A stretch of DNA of 36,624 nt from Myxococcales bacterium SG8_38. GTDB lineage: Bacteria > Myxococcota_A > Polyangia > Polyangiales > Houyiibacteriaceae. Below are positions 25,056 to 33,398 of the stretch, one piece after another (position 1 is the stretch's first letter; the number at the start of each line of letters is the position of its first letter). The stretch covers positions 1 to 36,624 of the forward strand of contig LJTN01000067.1 of NCBI GenBank assembly GCA_001303415.1, in the 5' to 3' direction. The translations under genes were made by a program, and so were the position numbers. The notes beneath the pieces were generated by a model that saw nothing but the letters and a program-made list of their open reading frames with translations, was not told where the DNA came from and searched no databases.

Positions 25056-26197
25056 GCCTGCCGACTGCCGGATTCGCGTTTCGGGTGCACGCGACCCACG
25101 GAAAGGCACGCTGCGGCGAGCTCGTGACGCCCCGGGCAGTCATCGAGACTCCCGCATTCATGCCCGTGGGGACCCAGGCCACCGTGAAAGGGCTCACTCC
25201 GGACGAGGTCGCGTCCACGGGCGCCCGGATCATACTGGCCAATACGTATCACCTGTGGCTGCGGCCGGGCGTCGAAACGATCGCGGCTCACGGAGGGGTG
25301 GTCGGTTTTATGAAGTGGCCGTATGCGCTCTTGACCGACAGCGGAGGCTACCAGGTGTTTTCGCTCGCGAAGCACCGGACCATCGACGATGATGGCATCA
25401 CGTTCCGCTCGCATCTCGATGGAACTCCGCATCGTCTGACCCCGGAAAAGGCAATGCGCGTGCAGGCGCTGCTCGGGTCCGACATTGCGATGGTGCTGGA
25501 CGAGTGTCCGCCTGGGGGAGCGCCCCGCGAGGCGATGGAAAGAGCGATCGCGCGAACCACGGCATGGGCAGCTCGTTGTCTGCGAACCGAGCCCACCGAG
25601 GGTCAGGCTCGGTTTGGCATCGTGCAAGGAGGCACCGACTTGGATCTGAGGCTGTCGCATCTCGAAACCATTGCCGCGATGCCCTTCGACGGTGTGGCGC
25701 TTGGAGGTTTCTCGGTCGGCGAGCCGCCCGATCAGATGCATGCGCTCGTCGACGAAATCGCCCCCGCCATGCCATCCGACCGTCCTCGGTATCTGATGGG
25801 AGTCGGCACACCAGCCGATCTGCTGCGCGCCCTCTCGAGCGGGATCGATCTCTTCGATTGCGTGCTCCCGACGCGCAATGCACGCAACGGACAAGCGCTC
25901 ACGTGGGGCGGCCGGGTCAACCTAAGGCAAGCGAAGCACCGTGATGATCAGAGCGCCTTGGACCCTCGTTGCGACTGCTCCGTTTGCGTCACGTTTTGCC
26001 GCGGCTATCTGCGGCACCTTTTCAAGGCGGACGAGATGCTGGGGCCGCGCCTTCTCTCGTTGCACAACCTCCACTTCTACGGAGCGTTGATGCGAAAAGC
26101 GCGTGAAATGATTCGAGTCGGTCGGCTCGATACGTGGGTCGAGTCCACGTTGAGCCAGATGCAGGATCTCGACGAAGTCGGCAGCGGGGACGCGTGA
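25052..26197 (+). CDS. tgt: tRNA-guanine transglycosylase
   Basis: The 381-residue enzyme exchanges guanine-34 for preQ1 in tRNAs with GUN anticodons, the step before QueA. Family motifs are ETPAFMPVGTQATVK, LANTYHLWLRPG, LLTDSGGYQVFSL with the catalytic aspartate, FGIVQGG, ALGGFSVGEP and DLFDCVLPTRNARNG. The zinc site (CDCSVC followed by LHNLHFY) is complete. The start overlaps the queA stop by four bases. No other queuosine synthesis genes (queC, queD, queE, queF) are in the window. Confidence 0.97.
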   Translation: MSLPTAGFAFRVHATHGKARCGELVTPRAVIETPAFMPVGTQATVKGLTPDEVASTGARIILANTYHLWLRPGVETIAAHGGVVGFMKWPYALLTDSGGYQVFSLAKHRTIDDDGITFRSHLDGTPHRLTPEKAMRVQALLGSDIAMVLDECPPGGAPREAMERAIARTTAWAARCLRTEPTEGQARFGIVQGGTDLDLRLSHLETIAAMPFDGVALGGFSVGEPPDQMHALVDEIAPAMPSDRPRYLMGVGTPADLLRALSSGIDLFDCVLPTRNARNGQALTWGGRVNLRQAKHRDDQSALDPRCDCSVCVTFCRGYLRHLFKADEMLGPRLLSLHNLHFYGALMRKAREMIRVGRLDTWVESTLSQMQDLDEVGSGDA

Positions 26198-26219
26198 GCG
26201 CGACGCAGCCTGGAATCGA

Positions 26220-26248
26220 TTGACGACATTCTGAGCGCGGGGTATGGG
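26220..26248 (+). promoter_or_regulatory. Candidate promoter of purH (TTGACG-17-TATGGG)
   Basis: TTGACG (26220-26225) and TATGGG (26243-26248) are spaced by 17 bases in the 92-base gap before purH. The -35 is close to consensus; the -10 lacks the final T. The predicted leader of about 35 bases ends with AGAGG before the ATG. Confidence 0.4.
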
Positions 26249-26289
26249 CGAACCTTCAGCGGTCGACCGAGCGGCCAGAAGGTAGAGGC

Positions 26290-27840
26290 ATGACACAGAT
26301 CAAACGCGCATTGATATCGGTCTCCGACAAGACGGGCGTGGTCGAGTTTGCCAAGGGGCTCTCCGGCGCGGGCGTGGAGATCCTTTCGACCGGCGGCACG
26401 GCCCGAGCGCTCCGCGACGCCGGAGTGAGCGTGGTGGACGTTTCCGAGTACACCCAGTCGCCGGAGATCATGGACGGCCGGGTCAAGACGCTGCATCCGC
26501 GGGTTCATGGTGGAATTCTCATGCGCGACGACGATGAGGACCGAGCTGCGCTCCAAGGAATCGGAGGCAAGCCCATCGATCTCGTATGCGTCAACCTCTA
26601 CCCCTTCGAGCAAACGGTGTCGCGAGGCGCGTCCCACGCCGAAACGATCGAGAACATCGACATTGGCGGACCTTCCATGGTCCGAAGCGCTGCAAAGAAT
26701 CAGGCGCGAGTCACCGTCGTGACGGAACCGAGCGACTACGACGAGGTTTTGGCCGCGGTGCGAAGCGGCGATGGTCCCAATGCTGCGCTGCGCGAGCGTC
26801 TGGCCGCCAAAGCGTTTGCGCATACCGCCGCATACGACGGAGCGATCGCAGCATATCTGACCTCTCGTGAAGGCGACTCCAAGTTCCCCGGAGCGCTCAC
26901 GTTGACCTTCACCAAGGCCTACGACGTTCGATATGGCGAAAACCCGCACCAACAGGGTGCGTTCTACGTCGAGCGCAACGCGCCTGCCGGAAGCCTCGCC
27001 CTCGCAGAATCGCTCGGCGCAGGCGGCAAGGAGCTGTCATTCAACAACCTGGTCGACGTGGATGCGACGCTCGAAGCCGTGCGCGAGTTCGACGAGCCAG
27101 CCGCCGTCGTGGTCAAGCATACCAATCCCTGTGGGGTCGCGACGGCATCGACGCTCGAGCAAGCATATCGGCTCGCCCGCGAGGCCGATGCACAGAGCGC
27201 GTTTGGCGGCATCGTCGCCTTGAACCGCGAGGTCGATGAAGCCACCGCCGAGGCGGTCGGCGAAACGTTCATCGAATGCATCATCGCGCCGGGCTTCGCG
27301 CCAGCAGCGCTCGAGCGGCTGCGCAAGAAGAAGAACCTTCGCATTCTCGCCACGGGAGCCTGGCTGCCTGCCGATCATGCTGCCCTTCAGCTCAAGCGCG
27401 TCGGTGGCGGGCTCGTCGTTCAGGACCGCGATGCAACGGGGCCGAGCGAGGTCCGCAGGGGCAAGGTCGTGACGAAGCGCCAACCGAGCGACGACGAGAT
27501 GCAGGCGCTCGACTTCGCATGGCGCGTTTGCAAGCACGTGAAGTCCAACGCCATCGTCTTCGCCAAACCGAGCCGCACGGTTGGCGTCGGCGCGGGACAG
27601 ATGGCGAGAGTGACCTCCGTCGGTATCGCCGCGCAGAAGGCCGGTGAGCTCTCGAAGGGAGCGGTGATGGCATCCGATGCGTTCTTCCCATTCCCTGATG
27701 GAATCGAGGCGGCCGCCCGTGTGGGAATCACCGCCGTCGTGCAGCCCGGGGGCTCCAAGGGAGACGACGCGGTCATCGCCGCTGCCGACGCGGCCGGCAT
27801 GGCGATGGTATTCACGGGCGTTCGCCACTTCCGGCACTGA
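26290..27840 (+). CDS. purH: Bifunctional AICAR formyltransferase / IMP cyclohydrolase
   Basis: The 516-residue protein performs the last two steps of IMP synthesis. The N-terminal IMP cyclohydrolase (MGS-like fold) shows SVSDKTG, LSTGGTARAL and IMDGRVKTLHPRVHGGIL. The C-terminal AICAR transformylase shows RYGENPHQ, KHTNPCGVA with the catalytic Lys-His, SAFGGIVALN and a C-terminal FTGVRHFRH. The length matches the family (about 520). The start ATG 26290 has AGAGG upstream. purD begins two bases after the stop, so the two form an operon. Confidence 0.97.
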   Translation: MTQIKRALISVSDKTGVVEFAKGLSGAGVEILSTGGTARALRDAGVSVVDVSEYTQSPEIMDGRVKTLHPRVHGGILMRDDDEDRAALQGIGGKPIDLVCVNLYPFEQTVSRGASHAETIENIDIGGPSMVRSAAKNQARVTVVTEPSDYDEVLAAVRSGDGPNAALRERLAAKAFAHTAAYDGAIAAYLTSREGDSKFPGALTLTFTKAYDVRYGENPHQQGAFYVERNAPAGSLALAESLGAGGKELSFNNLVDVDATLEAVREFDEPAAVVVKHTNPCGVATASTLEQAYRLAREADAQSAFGGIVALNREVDEATAEAVGETFIECIIAPGFAPAALERLRKKKNLRILATGAWLPADHAALQLKRVGGGLVVQDRDATGPSEVRRGKVVTKRQPSDDEMQALDFAWRVCKHVKSNAIVFAKPSRTVGVGAGQMARVTSVGIAAQKAGELSKGAVMASDAFFPFPDGIEAAARVGITAVVQPGGSKGDDAVIAAADAAGMAMVFTGVRHFRH

Positions 27841-27841
27841 C

Positions 27842-29110
27842 ATGCGTGTTCTGATCGTTGGCGGCGGAGCTCGCGAGCACGCGTTGGCGTGGCGACTGCG
27901 CCAAGATCCAGAGGTCGAGATCGTCGGAGCGCCGGGCAACGCCGGAATCGCGGCCCTGGGCCGGACCGTATCGATCGATCCAACCGACGCCGATCGAGTC
28001 GTGGAGCTCGCCAGGGCGGAATCGGCGGATTTGGTCGTGGTCGGCCCGGAGGCTCCATTGGTGGCGGGGGTCGTGGATGCGCTGCGCAACGACGGGATCG
28101 ACGCCTTCGGTCCGGATCGGGAAGCCGCTCGACTCGAAGGCTCGAAGATCTTTTCCAAGGAATTCATGGCTCGTCACGGTGTTCCAACCGCGGGCTTTGC
28201 AGTCTTCGACGATCCGGACGCTGCCACGAGATACATCGCGGACGCCAATCGGCCGTTGGTGGTGAAGGCGGATGGGCTCGCCGCGGGCAAGGGCGTCATC
28301 GTCGCAAGAGACGCGCAAGAAGCCCTCGCTGGCGTCGATCAGATCATGCGTGCGCGCGCGTTCGGGGAGGCGGGCGCTCGCGTGGTGATCGAAGAGTGCC
28401 TGGTCGGGGAGGAGGTCAGCTACCACGTGGTCTCGGACGGGGAGCGATTCGTGCCGCTGGCGCCCGCTCAAGATCACAAACGCGCCTTCGATGGGGACGA
28501 GGGTCCGAACACCGGGGGCATGGGCGCGTACTCGCCGCCGCCGGTCGTGACCGCGGAGGTCGAGCAGAAGATCCTCGACCGAGTCATCGAGCCCACGTTG
28601 CGTGGTATGGCAGCCGAGGGCCGGCCGTTTCGAGGCGCTTTGTTCGTCGGGCTGATGATCGTCGAGGGCGAGCCGCTGGTCTTGGAATACAACACGCGGT
28701 TTGGAGATCCCGAGTGTCAGACTTTGATGACCCGTTGGAAGGGCTCGATCCTGCCGCTGATCCAAGGCTCGGCGCGAGGCGATTTCGGGAGCCTAGAGCC
28801 AGCATGGGAAGCGCCTGCCTCGCTTTGTGTGGTGCTCGCATCGGGGGGCTACCCTGGAAGCTACGAGAAGGGGAAGGTCATCACCGGTCTCGGCTCGGTG
28901 TCCGACCTTCCGCAGGTGATGGTCTTTCACGCAGGCACGGCAATCGATGGCGATAGGGTGGTCACCTCGGGAGGTCGGGTGCTGTCGGTCACGGCCACGG
29001 GCCAGACCATCGACGAGGCAGCCGAGCGGGCCTACGAGGCGGCTGACCGCATCGAATTCGAGGGCAAGCAGCTTCGCCGCGACATCGGCTGGAGGGCCCG
29101 AACGCGCTGA
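27842..29110 (+). CDS. purD: Phosphoribosylamine-glycine ligase
   Basis: The 422-residue ATP-grasp ligase joins phosphoribosylamine with glycine in purine synthesis. Signatures are MRVLIVGGGAREHALAW, VVVGPEAPLVAG, GPDREAARLEGSK, VKADGLAAGKGV, PAQDHKRAFDGDEGPNTGGM and EYNTRFGDPECQ. The ATG at 27842 is preferred because it starts the family's N-terminal strand; in-frame codons upstream belong to the purH coding region. The stop overlaps the next ATG by one base. Confidence 0.97.
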   Translation: MRVLIVGGGAREHALAWRLRQDPEVEIVGAPGNAGIAALGRTVSIDPTDADRVVELARAESADLVVVGPEAPLVAGVVDALRNDGIDAFGPDREAARLEGSKIFSKEFMARHGVPTAGFAVFDDPDAATRYIADANRPLVVKADGLAAGKGVIVARDAQEALAGVDQIMRARAFGEAGARVVIEECLVGEEVSYHVVSDGERFVPLAPAQDHKRAFDGDEGPNTGGMGAYSPPPVVTAEVEQKILDRVIEPTLRGMAAEGRPFRGALFVGLMIVEGEPLVLEYNTRFGDPECQTLMTRWKGSILPLIQGSARGDFGSLEPAWEAPASLCVVLASGGYPGSYEKGKVITGLGSVSDLPQVMVFHAGTAIDGDRVVTSGGRVLSVTATGQTIDEAAERAYEAADRIEFEGKQLRRDIGWRARTR

Positions 29111-29688
29111 TGGAAGACCTCGAGGAGCTCGTCGAGATCCTGAAACGGGGCGGGGTGATCGCCTGCCCCACCGAAACCTGGGTCGGGCTGTTGGCGGACG
29201 CGCGAAACGAGCAGGCGATCGAACGGGTTGCGGCGCTCAAGGGGCGGCCGGCCGACATGCCGATCGCCTTGCTCTTGCCCGATCGGTCTGCCGTTGCGGA
29301 GGTGGCCTTCGAGCCCTCGCCGCGCGCACGGGCGTTGATGGAGGCGCATTGGCCGGGGCCGCTCACCATTCTGCTCCGAGCCAAGCCCGGTCTGAGCCCG
29401 TGGCTGGTGCGCGAAGGGAAGGTGGGGGTGCGAGTGCCGGGGCCGAGCCCTGCCGCCGAGCTGACTCGGGCGTTCGGCCACGCCCTGACCGCCACCAGCG
29501 CCAACCTCGCCGGCGAGCCTCCGCTGCGGAACGTGAGCGAGCTGCCTCCGAGCCTGGCCCGAGGCGTGGACGCGGCCGTGCCAGGCACCTCGCCGGGTGG
29601 AGCGGCCTCGACCCTGCTCGACTCGACGACCACGCCGATGACGATCCTTCGCGTCGGCGCCGCGAAGATCGAGCCAGCTGCTCTTTGA
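29110..29688 (+). CDS. tsaC: TsaC/YrdC-type L-threonylcarbamoyladenylate synthase
   Basis: This 192-residue protein has the Sua5/YciO/YrdC fold: GGVIACPTETWVGLLADA at the N terminus, basic K-x-R motif (LKGRPADMPIALLLP), WPGPLTILLRAKPGLSPWL, VRVPGPSPAAEL and LTATSANLAGEPP with the conserved Ser-Ala-Asn. Its size is that of the short TsaC form, without the Sua5 C-terminal domain. Such enzymes make threonylcarbamoyl-AMP for t6A in ANN-decoding tRNAs. A YciO-like paralogue cannot be excluded by eye. The ATG shares a base with the purD stop, so it belongs to the pur operon by position. Confidence 0.85.
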   Translation: MEDLEELVEILKRGGVIACPTETWVGLLADARNEQAIERVAALKGRPADMPIALLLPDRSAVAEVAFEPSPRARALMEAHWPGPLTILLRAKPGLSPWLVREGKVGVRVPGPSPAAELTRAFGHALTATSANLAGEPPLRNVSELPPSLARGVDAAVPGTSPGGAASTLLDSTTTPMTILRVGAAKIEPAAL

Positions 29689-29714
29689 CAGGGGCAGCCC
29701 TGCTGCGTCACTCT
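29685..29714 (+). promoter_or_regulatory. Candidate promoter with perfect -35 (TTGACA) before the 87-aa gene
   Basis: A consensus TTGACA (29685-29690) overlaps the tsaC stop; 18 bases downstream lies CACTCT, a weak -10. A small hairpin CAGGG-GCAG-CCCTG (29689-29702) occupies the spacer. Confidence 0.3.
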
Positions 29715-29731
29715 TGCGGCTGGGAGGACTG

Positions 29732-29995
29732 ATGGCGCTGATCGAAACCGAGGAAGCCGCGCGTCGCTTGGCGCGCGCGATCTCCAGTGACCTTGCTCTC
29801 TACAACGAGGACAAGATCGCGGAAGGGGTTCGAAACGACAATCTATTCGAGGTGATGGCGGAGGAAATTCAAGAGGGCCGTGACCTATACGACAGCCGCG
29901 TGGCGCCTCACCTGATGGATCGGAACCTCTATGACCGTGCCATCGTCGACCTCCTCGTGCGCTCGAAGGCGCATGTTCAATCGCCCATGTGGTAG
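29732..29995 (+). CDS. Small conserved helical protein of unknown function
   Basis: From ATG 29732, which has GGGAGG four bases upstream, the product has 87 residues. It is predicted to be helical and acidic: an N-terminal EEAARRLARAISSDLALYNE, then a KIAEGVRND-x-LFEVMAEEIQEG segment, and a C-terminal DRNLYDRAIVDLLVRSK. Similar small domains (an Ala-Arg-rich helix with SDxALYN followed by an EG-x-RND segment) occur in other delta-type proteobacteria, also as tails of larger proteins, as far as I recall. No catalytic or metal motif is seen. The function is unknown. Confidence 0.72.
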   Translation: MALIETEEAARRLARAISSDLALYNEDKIAEGVRNDNLFEVMAEEIQEGRDLYDSRVAPHLMDRNLYDRAIVDLLVRSKAHVQSPMW

Positions 29996-30008
29996 GCGTT
30001 CTTTCCCA

Positions 30009-30740
30009 ATGACGTATGCGCGCGTGCGGCTGGCGGCGATGGCTGCCTGGCTTCTCGTGGCTTTCATCGGCTGCGATGGCGGCGCCGTGGACGACGGCGG
30101 CACCGGCGGCTCGTCCGGGTCCGATGGGGCCAATGGCGCGCTCGTCGCCCAAAGTCCAGGCTTGTGGGAGGGGGACTCTCCCGGCGTCGAGGTTTGTTTC
30201 TTCGTCAGCGAAGATCGACGCCGCTTGACGGCGAGCTCCCAATGCGACGTTTTCGACGCGGGCGGCGATGGGCAGGCTTACGACCTACGGGTCGACATGG
30301 TCGGAACCGACGAAACGGGACAACCGTGCGGCTTCGAGCTGTCATTCGGGGCAGATGTCCCCATCGACCCGGCGACCGGCGTCTTCCGTGTGTCCGGGAT
30401 CGAAGCGCCGGATGGGCAGACCCAGCTTTCGTTTTCGGGACAGATTCGAGGGGCATGGGCCTCCGGCGCGGCGCAGTCGGAACGCAACGGTTCCTCCTGT
30501 CGGGTAGGATGGGCGGCAACCAAGTCTTCAGAGTGCGACGACGCCGCGATCGATGTCTGCTTCGCGCTGCAACAGTGCTGCCGAAGCATTTTGGTCAATC
30601 CGGTCTTCTTCCAGTCGTGCAATGCGGTCGTGCTTCAGTGCAATCGAGCTGCGTGTCAGGACCTTCTCGACGGCTATCCACGATGCAGGGAGCGTGAATC
30701 CGAGGTCGAGCCCAACGAGACCTCAGCTCTCGCGCAGTGA
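30009..30740 (+). CDS. Hypothetical Cys-rich lipoprotein
   Basis: ATG 30009 opens a lipoprotein signal peptide (MTYARVRLAAMAAWLL, lipobox AFIGC), followed by a Gly/Ser-rich linker typical of myxobacterial secreted lipoproteins. The rest (243 aa in total) has a beta-rich middle with paired cysteines and a C-terminal Cys cluster (CFALQQCCRSIL, CNAVVLQCNRAACQDLL, CRE). I do not recognise the family. The gene overlaps the convergent rluD by 18 bases. No ribosome-binding site or clear -10 is seen. Confidence 0.72.
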   Translation: MTYARVRLAAMAAWLLVAFIGCDGGAVDDGGTGGSSGSDGANGALVAQSPGLWEGDSPGVEVCFFVSEDRRRLTASSQCDVFDAGGDGQAYDLRVDMVGTDETGQPCGFELSFGADVPIDPATGVFRVSGIEAPDGQTQLSFSGQIRGAWASGAAQSERNGSSCRVGWAATKSSECDDAAIDVCFALQQCCRSILVNPVFFQSCNAVVLQCNRAACQDLLDGYPRCRERESEVEPNETSALAQ

Positions 30741-31667
30741 CTCGAGCGCCCGCCTGAAGTCCTCCGGCGGCTCGGTCTCGAAGCGCATGGGTCTTCCATC
30801 GATGGGATGATCGAAGGCGAGGAGCGTCGCGTGGAGCGCCTGCCGGCCGAGCTCCTGAGACACCCGGCGGAGCTTCGGGTCGCCGATGGATTTTCCATAG
30901 AGCGCATCACCCAAGACCGGATGGCCGTGGTCAGCGAGGTGGACCCGAATCTGGTGCGTGCGCCCGGTCTGTAGAGTGCAGCGAACGAGGGCACTTCCAT
31001 GCAAAAGCTCGACGGTTTCGAGATGTGTTACAGCGCGGCGACCCCGATCCCGTTTCGAGGTGAACTTCTTTCGGTGCGTGGGATGGCGCCCATGCAGCGT
31101 GTCGTAGGTGACGGAGCGGGGCGGCCGGCCGCACACGATCGCTAGGTAAGCGCGCTCCAGGCGGTGCTCCTGAAACATCTCCACGAGGCGCTCGTGAGCG
31201 AGCGGATTCTTGGCGACCACCATGACGCCGCTGGTGTCCTTGTCGAGGCGATGCACGATGCCGGGACGCAGCGGGTCGGCGCCGCCGTGAACCTTCGCGT
31301 GGTACAGGAGCGCGTTGACTAGAGTCCCTTCCGGATGGCCTGGCGCAGGGTGGACGACTAGGCCGGCGGGCTTGTCGAGCACGATCAGATGCTCGTCTTC
31401 GAAAAGGACCTCAAGCGGAATGTCCTGCGGCTCGGCGCTCATCTGCTCCGGTGGCGCTGGATGGATCCAGACCTCGCTACCCGCAAGGGCCTTGGTTTTT
31501 CTCGACGCCACCTCTCCGTTTTGCTCGACCCGGCCTTGGTCGATCCACCTCTGCAGCGCGCTGCGTGAAAACTCGGGGCATAGACGGGCTAGCACCCGGT
31601 CGAGCCGCTCTCCGGCGTCGTCTTCGGAGAGCGTGATCACCTTCGGCGACGGCGCCGATTCCTGCAT
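30723..31667 (-). CDS. rluD: RluD-family 23S rRNA pseudouridine synthase
   Basis: The 314-residue enzyme has an N-terminal S4 RNA-binding domain (GERLDRVLARLCPEFSRSAL, about 15-70). The RluA/RluD catalytic domain shows VLDKPAGLVVHPAPGH and HRLDKDTSGVMV with the catalytic Asp. The GRTHQIRVHLADHGHPVLGD motif completes the family pattern. RluD makes pseudouridines in helix 69 of 23S rRNA; RluC/RluA-type specificity is possible. It starts three bases after the DUF72 gene stop, so the two form a small operon. Its 3' end overlaps the convergent lipoprotein gene. Confidence 0.92.
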   Translation of the reverse strand: MQESAPSPKVITLSEDDAGERLDRVLARLCPEFSRSALQRWIDQGRVEQNGEVASRKTKALAGSEVWIHPAPPEQMSAEPQDIPLEVLFEDEHLIVLDKPAGLVVHPAPGHPEGTLVNALLYHAKVHGGADPLRPGIVHRLDKDTSGVMVVAKNPLAHERLVEMFQEHRLERAYLAIVCGRPPRSVTYDTLHGRHPTHRKKFTSKRDRGRRAVTHLETVELLHGSALVRCTLQTGRTHQIRVHLADHGHPVLGDALYGKSIGDPKLRRVSQELGRQALHATLLAFDHPIDGRPMRFETEPPEDFRRALESLRES

Positions 31668-31670
31668 GGC

Positions 31671-32318
31671 CTACTTCAGCTTCTTGATGAGCTGATGGGC
31701 ATTGGTCTGCATGTCGATGTTGCGAAACACGCAGATGCCCAGCTCGGGCTTGAGGGCATTGCAATGGTCCGCGATCATCGCGATGGCGGCCTCATCATAG
31801 CGTGACCGATGACCCGCGGGGCCGGGCAGCCGGATGTAGATCATCGGAGCTTCGGGTGGGGGCTCGTCCGTGAGGGGATCGTAGGCTGCGATCGCAGAGC
31901 GGTCCCCGCAGGCGGCGACGATGTCGACGGGCTTCCAGGCGTCCAAATCGAATACCACCGGGGGCATCTTCTCCGGCAGAAAACCTAGAAAAGACCGAAG
32001 AGCCGAGCGATTCGCCTTGCCGTGCTTGAAGGTTTCGTCAGCGGCGAACACCACCGCTTTGGCTTTGAGGTCAGCGGCCAGCTTCGCGACCGCATCGCAC
32101 GTGGCCTTGTTCTCTTTGGTGCGGCGAAACCCCGATTCGCTCACGGATTTCGGTGCGACGACCGTGAATAGAAAGTCCTCCGGCGACTCTCGAATCCAGC
32201 GCCGGACCGTGCCCGCGCCTGGAATCGCGATCTCCGTATCCGAGATTTCCACCGCATCGAACTCCCGCCAATATCGGCTTACCGGCACGGGGAAACCGGA
32301 GCACGCGACCACAAACAT
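31671..32318 (-). CDS. DUF72 (YecE-like) protein
   Basis: From ATG 32318 the protein has 215 residues. The DUF72 pattern is visible: an N-terminal GFPVPVSRYW-type strand, then FDAVEISDTE, the WIRESPEDFLFTVVAPKSVS segment and a C-terminal IYIRLPGP motif and FRNIDMQTNAHQL (the N-A-x-L ending is typical). It is a little shorter than usual (240-290). DUF72 proteins have a TIM-barrel-like fold and no established activity. The longer in-frame extension upstream is rejected because it lies antisense to the TPR gene. A -10 TATACT sits 8 bases before the ATG. Confidence 0.85.
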   Translation of the reverse strand: MFVVACSGFPVPVSRYWREFDAVEISDTEIAIPGAGTVRRWIRESPEDFLFTVVAPKSVSESGFRRTKENKATCDAVAKLAADLKAKAVVFAADETFKHGKANRSALRSFLGFLPEKMPPVVFDLDAWKPVDIVAACGDRSAIAAYDPLTDEPPPEAPMIYIRLPGPAGHRSRYDEAAIAMIADHCNALKPELGICVFRNIDMQTNAHQLIKKLK

Positions 32319-32326
32319 CGCCGCGA

Positions 32327-32332
32327 AGTATA
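32327..32332 (-). promoter_or_regulatory. -10 element (TATACT) of the DUF72-rluD operon
   Basis: On the minus strand TATACT (five of six consensus matches) ends eight bases before ATG 32318, leaving at most a one- or two-base leader. A 14-bp palindrome lies four bases upstream, in the spacer/-35 zone. Confidence 0.55.
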
Positions 32333-32336
32333 CCGG

Positions 32337-32350
32337 TTTCCCATGGGAAA
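32337..32350. promoter_or_regulatory. Perfect 14-bp palindrome, candidate operator
   Basis: TTTCCCATGGGAAA is perfectly self-complementary and sits between the DUF72 -10 element and the divergent TPR gene. Binding there would block the DUF72 promoter. No cognate regulator is visible in the window. Confidence 0.5.
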
Positions 32351-32404
32351 GCTCGGAGATCCCCTCGCGTCGACGGGAATTCCTGGATTGCGCGGTGCCT
32401 CTGA

Positions 32405-32410
32405 TAGCAT
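32405..32410 (+). promoter_or_regulatory. Extended -10 candidate (TGA-TAGCAT) before GTG 32418
   Basis: TAGCAT preceded by TGA ends seven bases before the GTG, supporting 32418 as a leaderless start. The in-frame ATG at 32343 lies inside the operator-like palindrome and upstream of this -10. Confidence 0.4.
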
Positions 32411-32417
32411 CGGGGTC

Positions 32418-33398
32418 GTGTCTGACTTCGGCTTCGACGGCTATGCGCTCGACAGTAGAGATGCAGCGGGAGACCTGCATCCACTGGAGATTGCACGCGA
32501 TCTGATCGCGGCGGGCAAACCTCGTTCGGCGCTCGAGGTCCTGGGCCTCCACTTCGAAACCCACGTCGACGATCTGGAATACCTGCTGCTTTGCGCAGCG
32601 GCCTGGCGGGACGCCGGTGATACGCTGCGTGCGCAGCAGGCTCTGCTCGGGGCGGCTCGAGTTGCGCCCACCGACCCGCGCCCGCTGCGCTCGTTGAGCG
32701 AGCTGCTCGAGGAGCGCGGGGAGCGTCAAAAGGCCGAGCGCATCCTGGCCAAGGCCCGCGCGCTCGAGCTCCGTGCCACGGATGAAAGCGAGCCTGACGA
32801 GCCCGATCCCGATGGGCGTGTTCGCGCTGCTGATCGCGGGCATCTCTCTTTTGGCCGAAGCCGGAGCGGGGCGGGACCCGAACGAGCCGAAGTCTTCCCA
32901 CGAGCAAAAGGCCCCCGCGCCGCTTGCTGCCGATCCTTCGAAGCAGACCGAGCCCGCCGTGACCACGTCGATCCCGCAGGTCGCCGACGCCACCGCGGAC
33001 GCCGTTGCGGCCGTGATGGCAATCGAGTTGCCGACGGCTCCACTCGAGCCGCTTTCGGCGTCGGCGCCGGCTCACGCCGAGCGCAACGCCGATGCGGTGC
33101 CGTCAGCCGCGCGGCGCCGTCCCAAGCCCACGGCTTCTCCCCGCTCCGAAACGACGGCGGTGAGCCAGAAGAAGGCGCCTCCGCCCGAGACGGCGCCAGA
33201 GGCGGAGCCTGCTGCCGCGCGTGTGTCGCTCGATTCCTCCGATACCGCGCGGCTGACCGAGCACGCCGACACGCTCTACGCACAAGGTCAAACCGCACTC
33301 GCCGCGAGCTACTATCGCCGCGCCCTCGAGATCGACGCCGACTACGCGCCCGCCTTGGTCGGCATGGGTCGCGGGATCTTGCGCGCCGAGAAATATGA
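32418..33398 (+). CDS. TPR protein, 5' part of a probably frameshifted TPR-TM-TPR gene
   Basis: The first 130 or so residues from GTG 32418 are plausible coding sequence: paired helices of TPR type (LEIARDLIAAGKPRSALEVL, then AAAWRDAGDTLRAQQALLGAARVAPTD, only in part quoted) followed by an acidic linker (ESEPDEPDPDG). From about 32815 the frame turns into Arg-rich, CGA-rich sequence although it stays open to 33398. From there the downstream frame (CDS 32773-33705) carries a membrane helix and more TPRs. A single-base shift near 32780-32820 would join both into one TPR-TM-TPR protein. The formal stop at 33398 is therefore probably not biologically meaningful. Confidence 0.6.
   Translation: MSDFGFDGYALDSRDAAGDLHPLEIARDLIAAGKPRSALEVLGLHFETHVDDLEYLLLCAAAWRDAGDTLRAQQALLGAARVAPTDPRPLRSLSELLEERGERQKAERILAKARALELRATDESEPDEPDPDGRVRAADRGHLSFGRSRSGAGPERAEVFPRAKGPRAACCRSFEADRARRDHVDPAGRRRHRGRRCGRDGNRVADGSTRAAFGVGAGSRRAQRRCGAVSRAAPSQAHGFSPLRNDGGEPEEGASARDGARGGACCRACVARFLRYRAADRARRHALRTRSNRTRRELLSPRPRDRRRLRARLGRHGSRDLARREI

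Noticed and set aside
27037-28167. Minus-strand 376-residue frame opposite purH and purD
   Set aside because: It is antisense to two intact, motif-complete purine genes.
31671-32993. 440-residue version of the DUF72 protein
   Set aside because: The extra N-terminal part is antisense to the TPR coding region and shows no DUF72 similarity; a near-consensus -10 element supports the internal ATG at 32318.
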